DNA from: Fen-1467 sp035519475 | GTDB taxonomy: Bacteria; Verrucomicrobiota; Verrucomicrobiia; Opitutales; Opitutaceae | Assembly: GCA_035519475.1 (NCBI GenBank) | Contig: DATIWI010000235.1 | Span: forward strand, 1 to 11,142 | Direction of reading: 5' to 3' | Length of the DNA: 11,142 bases | In this document: positions 1 to 7,780 of the stretch, one piece after another | Numbering within the stretch: position 1 is the stretch's first letter | Layout of the letters: every line of letters starts with the position of its first letter | Notes under the pieces: model-generated | Databases searched by the model: none | Told to the model about the DNA's origin: nothing | Seen by the model: only the letters and a program-made list of their open reading frames with translations | Position numbers and translations under genes: made by a program

Positions 1-1011
1 GAGCGCGAGCTGGTTGAGGTCCTCGTACTTGCGGCGGCCCTCAAAATGCCCCTCGCCTTCGCGCGTGAGCACGAACTTGGGCGGATCGAGCACGACCGCG
101 TCCCACGCCTCCCCGTTCCGCTGCATCTGCCGGGCGTAGGCGAAAGCATCGGCATGCACCCAGCGCAGCCGCGCCGGCGGCACCCGGTTCAGGTGCTGGT
201 TGCGGCGCGCCTGGGCGATTGCGGCCTCGTCGAGATCGATGCCGGTCGCCTCGGCGGCACCGCCCAGGACCGTGGCCGCCAGCGCGAAGCCGCCGGTGTA
301 GCAGCAAAGGTCGAGCACGCGCGCATCCTTCACCAGCCGTGAAAACCCCAGCCGGTTGTCGCGCTGGTCGCAGAAAAAGCCGGTTTTGTGACCGGTGGCA
401 AAGTCCACTTCGTAACGCACGCCCTGCTCCCGGATCTGGACCGCGCCCGGCGCCGCGGTCGTCACCGCCTTCATCAGCGAAGGTTTGATGCCCTCCAGGC
501 TCCCGAGGTCGTGGTCCACGAAAACGTGGGCGTGCCTCGTGCCGCAGAGTTCGTGCAGCAGCGGCAGCCACGCCGGCAGGCGCTGGAAGATGCCGAGGCT
601 GGTGACGTCGCAGAACAGCACGTCGCCATAGCGATCGACGGTGAGACCGCTCAGGCCGTCGCCGTCGGAATTGATCGCGCGCCAGGCGTCGCTCACCGCG
701 TCGAGTCTGAGCCAGTCGCGCCGCAGCGCGACCGCCCGGCGGATGGCCGCCTCAAAATAGGCCTCCCCCACCGGCTCACCGGAATGGCAGACCACGCGCA
801 GGGGAATCTTGGCGCGGGGGTTGTAGAGTCCGGCGCCGACGCGCTGTCCGTTCTTGTCATAGACCGCGACGAGGTCGCCCCCCTTCGCCTCCGGCGACAC
901 CGGACCCAGCATCCGCGGGAAGATGTGCGGCTGGAAGGTGACGAACTTCAACTGCGCCCACGGGCGGGACCACGCGGCGCGGTGGACGGGATCGGGATTC
1001 GGCCGGGGCAT
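1..1011 (-). CDS. Class I SAM-dependent rRNA methyltransferase, RlmI-like (3' end cut by window edge)
   Basis: This gene reads leftward and is open to the window edge, giving 337 codons with the C-terminus missing. The N-terminal ~75 residues resemble the PUA-like domain of RlmI-type enzymes (LKFVTFQPHIFPRML, then VAVYDKNGQRVGAGLYNP). A Rossmann methyltransferase domain follows. Visible landmarks are HKTGFFCDQRDNR, a hallmark of the RlmI/RlmK family, SAM-binding motif I VLDLCCYTGGFAL, the acidic SAM-ribose loop GIDLDEA, and the catalytic DPPKF motif. RlmI methylates a cytosine (C1962) at C5 in 23S rRNA; that exact substrate is inferred from the family. Family members are about 390-400 residues, so roughly 60 are missing. 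The ATG at 1011 has GGTGA about eight bases upstream. The frame stays open further upstream and a GTG at 1020 is possible, but that extension is low-complexity Pro/Gly/Ala. It lies 136 bases downstream of the phosphorylase on the same strand and may share its transcript. Confidence 0.9.
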   Translation of the reverse strand, partial: MPRPNPDPVHRAAWSRPWAQLKFVTFQPHIFPRMLGPVSPEAKGGDLVAVYDKNGQRVGAGLYNPRAKIPLRVVCHSGEPVGEAYFEAAIRRAVALRRDWLRLDAVSDAWRAINSDGDGLSGLTVDRYGDVLFCDVTSLGIFQRLPAWLPLLHELCGTRHAHVFVDHDLGSLEGIKPSLMKAVTTAAPGAVQIREQGVRYEVDFATGHKTGFFCDQRDNRLGFSRLVKDARVLDLCCYTGGFALAATVLGGAAEATGIDLDEAAIAQARRNQHLNRVPPARLRWVHADAFAYARQMQRNGEAWDAVVLDPPKFVLTREGEGHFEGRRKYEDLNQLAL

Positions 1012-1113
1012 GCTTTTCACCAGCAAAGGCGCAACGTCGCCGGGAGGCGATGGAGATCCGCCAGCGGCCACGAAGCCCCGGCCGGGCCGAGGCTGGTTCG
1101 TCGACAGTCCCTC

Positions 1114-1129
1114 GCCGGCGCCCGCCGGC
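1114..1129 (-). terminator. GC-rich hairpin after the phosphorylase gene
   Basis: Two copies of the self-complementary hexamer GCCGGC (1114-1119 and 1124-1129) flank a four-base spacer, giving a 6-bp stem about 19 bases beyond the phosphorylase stop. There is no T-run after it on the minus strand, so it is at most a weak or Rho-assisted terminator, or a transcript-end stabiliser. GC-rich sequence makes such stems likely by chance. Confidence 0.2.
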
Positions 1130-1147
1130 GGTCCGGCCGGAAGACGG

Positions 1148-2503
1148 TCATGCCACGCGCTCGACGATGAGCGGCGGCGGGGTCGGGCGCTTCGGCGCCA
1201 GCCGATAGGCGTTCTTGAAATACTCCAACGCCTGCTCGAGCTTCGCCTCGTCGTTGTAGTGGATCATCATGAGCGGCTCGCCCTGCTTTACCTGGGTGCC
1301 GACCTTCTTGATCTCCGACACGCCGATCGCGTAATCAATCTTGTCGTGCGGGCTTTCCCGGCCGGCGCCAAGCAGATGCACGCCGCGCGCGATCATGGCC
1401 GCGTTGATGGTGTGCACGTAGCCGCGCTTCGGCGCGGGCAGTTTCCGGATATGTTTCGCCTGCGGGAATTTCTCCGGGTGGTCGATAAAAGACGTGTCGC
1501 CGCCCTGCGCCCGGATGAGCTCCTTGAATTTCTCGAGGGCGGAGCCGTCCGTCAGGTGGCGCTGCACGGTCTGCTTGGCGGAGAGGGTCGAGCCCGCCAC
1601 GCCGGCCAGCCGCACGATCTCCATCCCCAGCTTGAGGACGAGTTCCTTCGCATCCTCCGGCCCCTCGCCCTTCAGAAGCTGGATGGCCTCGCGGATTTCG
1701 AGCGCGGTGCCCACGGAGTCGCCGAGCGGCTGGTTCATGTCGGTGACCAGCGCGACGCAGCGGCGCTTCATGGAACGGCCGACGCGGGTCATCGAACGCG
1801 CGAGCTGCTTGGCCTGCTCCAGATCCTTGATGAAAGATCCGTTGCCCCACTTGACGTCGATGACGAGACCTTCGGAGCCCTCGGCCAGCTTGCGCGAGAG
1901 GACACTGCCCGTGATCAGGGGCAGGCTCGGGATCGTCCCGGTGTCCTTGCGCAGGTCATAAAAACGCGCGTCGGCCGGAGCGAGGTCGGGCACCTGCACG
2001 ACAATGGCGCCGCCAATCCGCCCGAGTTGCTCGATGAAATGCGGAATGCTCTGGTGCCCTTTGAAGCCCGGGATCGCGCCCAGCTTGTCGAGCGTGTTGA
2101 TGATGAACTCCTGGTCGGTCCCGCACATCATCGGGACGACCACCCCGCTCGCCATCGCCAGCGGCACGAGGACAAGCGAAGTCTTGTCACCCACGCCGCC
2201 AGTGGAGTACTTGTCGATCTTCGGCTTGGAGATGTGGGAAAGGTCGATGACCTCGCCCGAGAGCATCATCTCCTCCGTGAGGATGGCCGTCTCCTGCGCC
2301 GACATGTTGGCGAAGTAGATCGCCATGAGCAGCGCTGCGAGCTGGGGCTGGGGCATTTCGCCGTCCAGCGTGGAATCTATGATGTACCGAATCTCCTCTT
2401 GGGTGAATTCGTTCCCATCGCGCTTCTTTTCAATGAGATAACTGAAGGTCGGCTTGATGAACCTGCGCGGCGGCAGGGGGCGTTTCCGCATGTGAGTTGT
2501 CAT
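1148..2503 (-). CDS. Thymidine/pyrimidine-nucleoside phosphorylase homologue with altered signature
   Basis: This is a 451-residue protein of the DeoA/Pdp family, which cleaves thymidine or uridine with phosphate to give base plus (deoxy)ribose-1-phosphate in cytosolic pyrimidine salvage. The N-terminal helical domain is at about 17-85. The phosphate-binding motif KYSTGGVGDKTS is at 98-109, LAPADARFYDLR at 174-185, PLITGS at 195-200, and the C-terminal domain is at about 350-440 (GYVHTINAAMIARGVHLLGAG). Length and order fit the family. The usual SGRGLGHTGGT is replaced by CGTDQEFIINT at 127-137, with flanking VPM and TLDKL intact and no length change. Aligned to remembered E. coli DeoA at a constant offset of 14, K84, S86, T123, R171 and S186 are kept; S113 is Cys and K190 is Arg (R204). 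DVKVGSGAF reads DVKWGNGSF. The fold is certain but the substrate is not. It is transcribed divergently from argS; the ATG at 2503 is preferred, with a second ATG at residue 5. Confidence 0.9.
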   Translation of the reverse strand: MTTHMRKRPLPPRRFIKPTFSYLIEKKRDGNEFTQEEIRYIIDSTLDGEMPQPQLAALLMAIYFANMSAQETAILTEEMMLSGEVIDLSHISKPKIDKYSTGGVGDKTSLVLVPLAMASGVVVPMMCGTDQEFIINTLDKLGAIPGFKGHQSIPHFIEQLGRIGGAIVVQVPDLAPADARFYDLRKDTGTIPSLPLITGSVLSRKLAEGSEGLVIDVKWGNGSFIKDLEQAKQLARSMTRVGRSMKRRCVALVTDMNQPLGDSVGTALEIREAIQLLKGEGPEDAKELVLKLGMEIVRLAGVAGSTLSAKQTVQRHLTDGSALEKFKELIRAQGGDTSFIDHPEKFPQAKHIRKLPAPKRGYVHTINAAMIARGVHLLGAGRESPHDKIDYAIGVSEIKKVGTQVKQGEPLMMIHYNDEAKLEQALEYFKNAYRLAPKRPTPPPLIVERVA

Positions 2504-2530
2504 GGACCTATTGGTCGCCGTGGCGGCGAA

Positions 2531-2580
2531 AAGTTTACCACAAAAAACATTCTATCCTGTTTGTCGAGATAATTTTACCC
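2531..2580. promoter_or_regulatory. AT-rich patch in the divergent phosphorylase/argS intergenic region
   Basis: The 191-base gap between the two divergent starts (2504-2694) contains an AT-rich stretch that stands out from the surrounding GC-rich DNA. GATAAT at 2568-2573 resembles a -10 box on the plus strand, and TAGAAT on the complement (about 2550-2555) resembles one on the minus strand. Neither has a convincing -35 box at normal spacing. It is the natural place for promoters of both genes; the exact boxes are uncertain. Confidence 0.35.
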
Positions 2581-2694
2581 ATCTTGGCCTCGCGGAATCA
2601 GCACCACTTCGCCCCGTCCGCCGCAGGCACCATACGCCAAATTCCCGCCAATTACGCGCTTGCGACGTTTTCCCACGCTTCGTTGAGTGACTCG

Positions 2695-4449
2695 ATGGAT
2701 TTGCGTTTTGACCTGGCCGCCGCCTTGGACCGCGCCCTGTCCGAAGCCGCCCCGAGGGCGGGTCTGACTGAGCCCGGCTTTTCGTCCGAAGTGCGGCTGG
2801 CCGATCCCGTCCATGGCGACTTCCAAGCCAATGGGGCGCTAGCCTACGCCAAACGCCATCGCCAGAATCCGCGCGTCGTGGCGGAAGCCCTGGTCAGTCA
2901 ATTGGGCGGGCTTGCCGCGCAATTCGACCTCAAGGTGGCCGGACCCGGCTTCGTCAACTTCACGCTCAAACCCGCCACGCTCCTTGCGTGGTTCCAGGCG
3001 CACGGCAGCCGCGAGTCGCTGGCGGCCGGAGCCAGGGCGGGACACGCCGGCCGGATCTGGGTGGTCGACTACAGCTCACCCAACACCGCGAAGCAGATGC
3101 ACGTCGGCCATCTGCGCTCGGCCGTGATCGGCGAGGCCATCTGCCGGCTGCTGGAATTCAGCGGCGCCCGGGTCGTCCGCGACAATCATGTGGGCGACTG
3201 GGGTACGCAATTCGGCAAACTGATCTGGGCCTACAAGGGCCATCTCGATCCGGCCGCGCTGGCCCGCGATCCGCTCGGGGAATTCGAGCGCCTGTACAAG
3301 ATCGGCAACTCCGCGGCCGAGGCCGATCCGGCGGTGCTGCGGGAGGCGCAGCGCGAGCTGGTCGCCCTCCAGGGCGGCGATCCCGGGAACCGGGCCATCT
3401 GGGACAAGATCAACCAAGCCAGCCTCGCCGCGTTCCAGCGGATCTACGATCAGTTCGGCATCCGCTTCGACGCCACGCTGGGCGAAAGCTTCTACAACGA
3501 CAAGCTCGCGCCGATCTACCGTGAGCTCGCCGGCTGCGGCCTGGCGGTGGAGAGCGAGGGTGCGCTCGTCGTTTTTCATCCGGAACACCCGCGATTCAAG
3601 GCGCAGCCGTTCATCATCCGCAAATCCGACGGGGCCGCCAATTACGCCACCAACGATCTCGCCACCATCTTGTACCGGGTGGAGCACTACCATGCCGACG
3701 GGGTGATCTACGTCGTGGATTCGCGGCAGCGCGATCACTTCGAGCAGCTGTTCCTCACCGCGGGCAAATGGTTCCAGGCCACCCGGCGGCGGCTGCCGGT
3801 GCTGCTCCACATCGATTTCGGCACGGTGCTGGGCGAGAACAACAAGCCGCTCAAGACGCGCAGCGGAGAGAATATCCGGTTGCAGGATTTGCTCGATGAG
3901 GCAATCGAGCGCTCCTACCGGCTCGTCAGCGAGAAGAACCCCGAGCTCGCCGAGGAGGAGCGCCGCGCGATCGCGGGGATTGTCGGCATCGGTTCGGTGC
4001 AGTACGCCGACCTCTCGCAGAATCGCTCCAGCGACTACGTGTTTTCCTGGGACAAGATGATCTCGCTCGACGGCAACACCGCCGCCTATCTCCTCTACGC
4101 CGTCGCCCGCATCCACAGCATCTTCCGCAAGCTCGACCTGCGCCCTGGCGACCCCGCGAACGAGGTCGGCGCCACCCCGTTCGCCACGCCCGCCGAGCTG
4201 GCCCTCGCCCGCAAGCTGGTGCGCCTGCCCGACGCGCTCGCGGCCGCCACCACCAACCTGCGCCCCCATTTCCTCTGCACCTTCCTCTACGAGCTCGCGG
4301 GCGAATTCAGCGCGTTCTACAACGCCGACAAGGTGGCGGTCGATGACGCGGCGGTGCGCGCCCGGCGCCTGGTCCTGTGCAATCGCACGCTGCTGCTGCT
4401 CGAGACCGGGCTGGAACTCCTCGGCCTGCGCATTCTCACAAAAATGTAG
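2695..4449 (+). CDS. argS: Arginyl-tRNA synthetase
   Basis: This 584-residue class I aminoacyl-tRNA synthetase charges tRNA-Arg with arginine in the cytosol. The N-terminal tRNA-recognition domain spans about 3-92 (DFQANGALAYAKR, GPGFVNFTL). The catalytic domain begins at VVDYSSPNTAKQMHVGHLRS, whose HVGH at 136-139 is the HIGH motif. It continues through RDNHVGDWGTQFGKLI to the KMSKS-equivalent NNKPLKTRSG at 382-391, a non-canonical version normal for ArgS. The C-terminal DALR anticodon-binding domain covers about 455-584 (YLLYAVARIHSIFRKL) and ends LGLRILTKM, as is typical. The ATG at 2695 is chosen because homology begins there. The same frame is open back to an ATG at 2497, but that extension has no family resemblance and would overlap the divergent gene's start. 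The upstream ribosome site is weak (GAGTGA). Length is normal and all key motifs are present, so it should be functional. Confidence 0.97.
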   Translation: MDLRFDLAAALDRALSEAAPRAGLTEPGFSSEVRLADPVHGDFQANGALAYAKRHRQNPRVVAEALVSQLGGLAAQFDLKVAGPGFVNFTLKPATLLAWFQAHGSRESLAAGARAGHAGRIWVVDYSSPNTAKQMHVGHLRSAVIGEAICRLLEFSGARVVRDNHVGDWGTQFGKLIWAYKGHLDPAALARDPLGEFERLYKIGNSAAEADPAVLREAQRELVALQGGDPGNRAIWDKINQASLAAFQRIYDQFGIRFDATLGESFYNDKLAPIYRELAGCGLAVESEGALVVFHPEHPRFKAQPFIIRKSDGAANYATNDLATILYRVEHYHADGVIYVVDSRQRDHFEQLFLTAGKWFQATRRRLPVLLHIDFGTVLGENNKPLKTRSGENIRLQDLLDEAIERSYRLVSEKNPELAEEERRAIAGIVGIGSVQYADLSQNRSSDYVFSWDKMISLDGNTAAYLLYAVARIHSIFRKLDLRPGDPANEVGATPFATPAELALARKLVRLPDALAAATTNLRPHFLCTFLYELAGEFSAFYNADKVAVDDAAVRARRLVLCNRTLLLLETGLELLGLRILTKM

Positions 4450-4455
4450 CGAATT

Positions 4456-4480
4456 CCGCCGGCCCGGTCGTGCCCGGCGG
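4456..4480 (+). terminator. Hairpin just after argS
   Basis: CCGCCGG at 4456-4462 pairs with CCGGCGG at 4474-4480 across an 11-base loop, starting 7 bases after the argS stop. No T-run follows, so this is only a candidate terminator or 3'-end stabiliser. Confidence 0.3.
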
Positions 4481-4554
4481 GCGGGCGATTCTGCCGCCGC
4501 GCTTCCGTTTATTTCCAGACGGTTACAGCCGCCAGCCCGCAGCCGGGTCGGCCG

Positions 4555-4566
4555 CGAGCTAGCTCG
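4555..4566. repeat. 12-bp perfect palindrome upstream of the GYF_2 gene
   Basis: CGAGCTAGCTCG is its own reverse complement and lies 60 bases upstream of the next start codon, in the 176-base gap after argS. It could be a dimeric regulator site, but a 12-bp palindrome can also occur by chance. Apart from it and the post-argS hairpin, I see nothing in this gap. Confidence 0.3.
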
Positions 4567-4625
4567 GTTCCCGCTTACCCAAAACAGCTTGCGGCTTCCC
4601 GGCGTTCGCGCCAGATTTTCCCGCG

Positions 4626-5375
4626 ATGTTGACCCACGAGTATTACATCCGAGGCATCAACGACACGGAGGCGCGCGGACCCTTTACGGTGGATCATCTG
4701 GTCACCCTGGGCGACACCGGGCAGATCGACGCCGAAACCCTTTACTACGACGCCGGCACCGAGCAGTGGGCCACCATCAGTTCCAACGAGGAGCTGCGGA
4801 ACGCCGTCTTTCCCCCCAAGCGAAAGCTGGAGGTCAAACCCAAGGACAACGTCACCACGCTCAACGTTCCCAAGGAGGAGTACAAGCCCATCACCGTCCA
4901 GCAGATGCTCGCGGCGGCGGAAGGGCGCACGGAGGAGACCCGGGACAAACGGCATTTCATGGTTGCCCAGCTGATGAGCGCCAAGATCGGCATGTACGCC
5001 GCGCTGCTGATCTTCGTGCTGAGCAGCGGCGCGCTCATCCTGCCGCACATCGACATCGTGATGGCCTTGAATTTTGAAAAGATGGCGGAGGAGCCGCTCA
5101 TCTACCTGGGCTTTGTCGACCTGGTGTGCGTGGTGCTGCTCGCCCTCGGCATGGTGGCGGCCTACCCGTTCATCCGGTTCCGAGCCGCCTTTGGCACCGG
5201 CTTTCTCGGCCTGCTCTTCCTGTCCCAAGACCAGCCCCTGGTGGCGATGGCGGTGGCCTGCGGCTCCCTCGGCCTGTATCTCTGCACGATCTTCCTGAGC
5301 TACCTCCCCGTCGCCGCCGCGGCCGTGCTGGGTCTGGCCGGCATCGGCGGATTCGCCTACTACATGCTGACATGA
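4626..5375 (+). CDS. GYF_2-domain (DUF4339) multi-pass membrane protein
   Basis: This is a 249-residue protein of unknown function. Residues 6-52 match the GYF_2/DUF4339 pattern: YYIRG near the start, GPFTVDHLVTL, then a downstream W in GTEQWATI. In other proteins such domains are thought to bind proline-rich peptides or act as cytosolic adaptors. A charged linker (about 62-118, with KRKLEVKPKDN) is followed by about five hydrophobic segments near 121-140, 158-183, 188-200, 204-225 and 228-247. The N-terminal domain is therefore probably cytosolic, tethered to the inner membrane. No catalytic residues are evident. The ATG at 4626 lacks a clear Shine-Dalgarno sequence but begins right before the domain. 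The brkB-like gene follows after 48 bases on the same strand, so co-transcription is plausible. Family assignment of the N-terminal domain is fairly secure; the membrane part is unassigned. Confidence 0.8.
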   Translation: MLTHEYYIRGINDTEARGPFTVDHLVTLGDTGQIDAETLYYDAGTEQWATISSNEELRNAVFPPKRKLEVKPKDNVTTLNVPKEEYKPITVQQMLAAAEGRTEETRDKRHFMVAQLMSAKIGMYAALLIFVLSSGALILPHIDIVMALNFEKMAEEPLIYLGFVDLVCVVLLALGMVAAYPFIRFRAAFGTGFLGLLFLSQDQPLVAMAVACGSLGLYLCTIFLSYLPVAAAAVLGLAGIGGFAYYMLT

Positions 5376-5423
5376 CGCGGCGCGGCGGCGCGGGCGCCGG
5401 CGAACGGCGCGACCTCATACCCC

Positions 5424-6932
5424 ATGGGCTGGTTGGCTGATCATTACCGCAGGTTCGAGCGTCTCTGTCAGCGCGATATCTGGCAGCCCATGGCCCTCAA
5501 GGACCACCCGGTGCGCGGCCGCGTCTACGGCCTGCTCCGCGTGATGTCGATCACCTACACTGGTCTGTTCGAAAATCATATCACGTCGCGCGCGGCCGCG
5601 CTGAGCTATGCCTCGCTTCTCGGCTTGGGGCCGCTTGTGGCCCTCGCCATGCTCGTCGCCGGTTTCGTGCTCAACCAGCGCGATCCAACCGCCGTCGTCA
5701 ACTCCCTGAACCGGGCCCTCGAGTTCATCGCGCCGCAAGTCGCGCTGTCCGAGCGCCTCGACCGGCGACCGGGCCAGCCGGCACCGCCCGCCGCGCGGAC
5801 CTCTGACGGGCCGACCGCCCCGGCCGGCGCCGCGCATGCGCCCGAGGTTGCCGCCAACCCCGCCCTCGTGCAGCTCATCGACAGTTTCGTCACCGGCAGC
5901 CGGTCCGGCACGGCTGGCGCCGTGGGGGTGCTCACGCTCATCTTCATTGTCATCCAGCTCTTCACGTCGGTCGAAAACGCCTTCAATGCCGTCTGGGGCG
6001 TGCGGCGCGGCCGGTCCTGGCTGTTGCGCGTCGTGTTCTATTGGACCATCATGACGCTGGGCGCCGTGCTCTTCTTCGCCTCGCTCACCGCCCTGTCCGC
6101 GGCGGCGTTCATCGACGTTTTCTTCGAGAAGCTCCCGTACGGCGCCGAGTTCCTGCGCGCGCTGCAATGGATGCTGCCGGCGCTCTCGGTCGGGGTCCTC
6201 GTGGTGGTGCTCACCGTCTTCTACCGCTATATTCCCAATACCCGCGTTTTCTGGTGGGCGGCGCTGATCGGCGCCCTCGTCGTCACCGGTCTGCTGTTCC
6301 TCAACAACTACCTCGCGTTTCTCTATTTCAAGCGCGTGGTGTTGCAGCGCAGCCTCTACGGCTCGCTCGGCATCCTGCCGATCCTGATGCTTGGCCTCTT
6401 CATCTTCTGGTTCTTCGTGCTTGTGGGCGGGCAGATCAGCTATGCCGTGCAGAACGTCCACTACCGCAGCAGCCAGGCGGCCTGGCAGAACCTGAGCGAA
6501 TCGGCCCGCGAGAGCCTTTCCCTCCTCGTGTTGCTCGTCATCTCCCGCCGCTTCAAGGAATGCCAGCCCGCCTACTCCGCCTCCGAGCTTAGCCGGCTCA
6601 TCAAGGTCCCCACGCAAATCCTCAACGAGTCCCTCAACCGGCTCAGCGACCTCGCCCTCGTCTCCCCCATCCCGCCGGCCGAGGGCCAGCCGTCGCTCGA
6701 CAACCGCTATCAACCGGCGCGGCCGCTCGCGCGCATCACCCTGGCCGAGTTCAAGCAGCTTTTCGAGACCCACGGCGAGAATCCCGGCGGCGAAGCCCTC
6801 CACGCCCTCGATGCCGTGCTTCAATTCTACCACGAACGCCTCGCGGCGCGGCTGCGCGACGCCCTCGGCACGCAGACGCTGGACGCCCTCCTCGACGAGC
6901 TGCCCGCCGCCCCGAAGCCCGTCGCGTCCTGA
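5424..6932 (+). CDS. YihY/BrkB-family inner-membrane protein with winged-helix-like tail
   Basis: This 502-residue integral membrane protein carries the hallmarks of the YihY/virulence factor BrkB family (formerly mis-annotated RNase BN): TSRAAALSYASLLGLGPL (54-71), VENAFNAVWGVRRGRSW (183-199), YRYIPNTRVFWWAALIGA (268-284) and LYGSLGILPILML (311-323). About six membrane segments lie near 65-84, 165-183, 203-228, 247-268, 275-302 and 311-342. The molecular role of the family is not firmly known. The loop between the first two segments holds an unusual Pro/Ala-rich insert at about 111-146. After the last segment, ~160 residues form a soluble tail. Residues about 365-415 (SLLVLLVISRRF, SASELSRLIKVPTQIL, LNRLSDLALV) look like a winged-helix fold, seen in longer family members and usually predicted to be cytosolic. 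The ATG at 5424 has no clear Shine-Dalgarno sequence. It is probably co-transcribed with the TPR gene 11 bases downstream. Confidence 0.92.
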   Translation: MGWLADHYRRFERLCQRDIWQPMALKDHPVRGRVYGLLRVMSITYTGLFENHITSRAAALSYASLLGLGPLVALAMLVAGFVLNQRDPTAVVNSLNRALEFIAPQVALSERLDRRPGQPAPPAARTSDGPTAPAGAAHAPEVAANPALVQLIDSFVTGSRSGTAGAVGVLTLIFIVIQLFTSVENAFNAVWGVRRGRSWLLRVVFYWTIMTLGAVLFFASLTALSAAAFIDVFFEKLPYGAEFLRALQWMLPALSVGVLVVVLTVFYRYIPNTRVFWWAALIGALVVTGLLFLNNYLAFLYFKRVVLQRSLYGSLGILPILMLGLFIFWFFVLVGGQISYAVQNVHYRSSQAAWQNLSESARESLSLLVLLVISRRFKECQPAYSASELSRLIKVPTQILNESLNRLSDLALVSPIPPAEGQPSLDNRYQPARPLARITLAEFKQLFETHGENPGGEALHALDAVLQFYHERLAARLRDALGTQTLDALLDELPAAPKPVAS

Positions 6933-6943
6933 GGCCGCTCCCG

Positions 6944-7759
6944 ATGGAACCGCCCGTCCGGCATGCGCGATCCGTTCTTTCCCGCCGGTCCCGGCTGGTG
7001 CTGCTGCTGTTCGCGCTCGGGCCCGGGTTGGCTCGCCTCGCCGCCGCCGAGCCACCTCCCGGCGCCCCCGCCGGGAAAACCGCGGACCGCGAGGCCGGAC
7101 CCGGCAACCTCAACGTCTCGCTGGCCAAGGCGCTGGCCGCGCTGTCCACCCAGCGATGGCAGGAAGCCGCGACCATTCTGCAGCAGCAGATTGCGGCTGA
7201 TCCTGACGCCAACCAATGGGAACTCTATCAGGCCCTCGCCGCGGCGCAGACGGGATTGCGCGAGTATCCGGATGCCCTCCAGTCGTTCGCCAAGGGCATT
7301 GCGATCATCCGCGACCACCCCGATCCGAAGGTGGAACCCGCCAAACTCAAGGCCGGTCTGGCGCAGATGCTGACCGCCGAGGGCAACGTGTACGTGCGGA
7401 TGGGCAAGCCGGAGGAGGCGGTGGCCCTGTTCACCCAGGCGGCGGCGGTCAGTCCCGATCCAGCCAGGGCTTATTTCAACCTCTGCGCCACGCTGTACAA
7501 CACGGGCAACATGCCCGCCGCCGCGGCCGCCGCTGACCGCGTCATCGCCCTCGATCCGACGAAGGCGGACGCCTATTTCATCAAAGGCTCCGCCCGGTTC
7601 GCCGACGGCAAATCCGAGGGCGGTCGTTATGTCGCTCCGCCGGACTCGGTCGCGGCTCTGAGGAAATACCTCGAGCTCGCGCCGACCGGTCCGCATGCGG
7701 ATGACGTCAAAGCCATGCTCGCCGCCGCCGAAGGCAAGTCGGACGCCGCGACCAAATAG
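6944..7759 (+). CDS. Exported tetratricopeptide-repeat protein
   Basis: This 271-residue protein has a signal peptide: basic residues at 6-17 (RHARSVLSRRSR), a hydrophobic core at 18-30 and a likely cleavage after LAAA at about 35. A Pro/Ala/Gly linker follows, then TPR-like helix pairs near 58-88, 91-124, 141-174 and 175-208. The clearest are GNVYVRMGKPEEAVALFTQA and NTGNMPAAAAAADRVIALDP. A final helical pair at about 235-262 (AALRKYLELAPTGPHADDVK) is typical of periplasmic TPR proteins. TPRs mediate protein-protein contacts, so a scaffold role in the periplasm is inferred; no enzyme motif is visible. The ATG at 6944 is 11 bases after the BrkB-like stop and GAGG at 6931-6934 gives a reasonable ribosome site, supporting co-transcription. 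Partner proteins are unknown. Confidence 0.88.
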   Translation: MEPPVRHARSVLSRRSRLVLLLFALGPGLARLAAAEPPPGAPAGKTADREAGPGNLNVSLAKALAALSTQRWQEAATILQQQIAADPDANQWELYQALAAAQTGLREYPDALQSFAKGIAIIRDHPDPKVEPAKLKAGLAQMLTAEGNVYVRMGKPEEAVALFTQAAAVSPDPARAYFNLCATLYNTGNMPAAAAAADRVIALDPTKADAYFIKGSARFADGKSEGGRYVAPPDSVAALRKYLELAPTGPHADDVKAMLAAAEGKSDAATK

Positions 7760-7780
7760 GCACGTGCGCGGCCCGGCTTG

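Noticed and set aside
2093..2125. Compensated frameshift as the cause of the altered phosphorylase loop
   Set aside because: The other two frames over this stretch give AGPTRSSSST and RDRPGVHHQH, neither resembling the missing motif.
923..2572. 549-codon open frame on the plus strand across the phosphorylase
   Set aside because: It lies antisense to the phosphorylase, which has clear family motifs; the frame's peptide has an antisense-type composition and no recognisable domain.
2497..2694. N-terminal extension of ArgS from an upstream ATG
   Set aside because: The added 66 residues have no family similarity, would overlap the divergent gene's start and include the AT-rich promoter-like patch.
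3076..4269. 397-codon minus-strand frame opposite argS
   Set aside because: Shadow of the ArgS coding sequence, with no domain of its own.
5415..7055. 546-codon open frame on the minus strand, opposite the BrkB-like gene
   Set aside because: It is the mirror of a well-supported membrane protein gene. Its peptide is a Glu/Arg/Gly-rich low-complexity string typical of antisense frames in GC-rich DNA.
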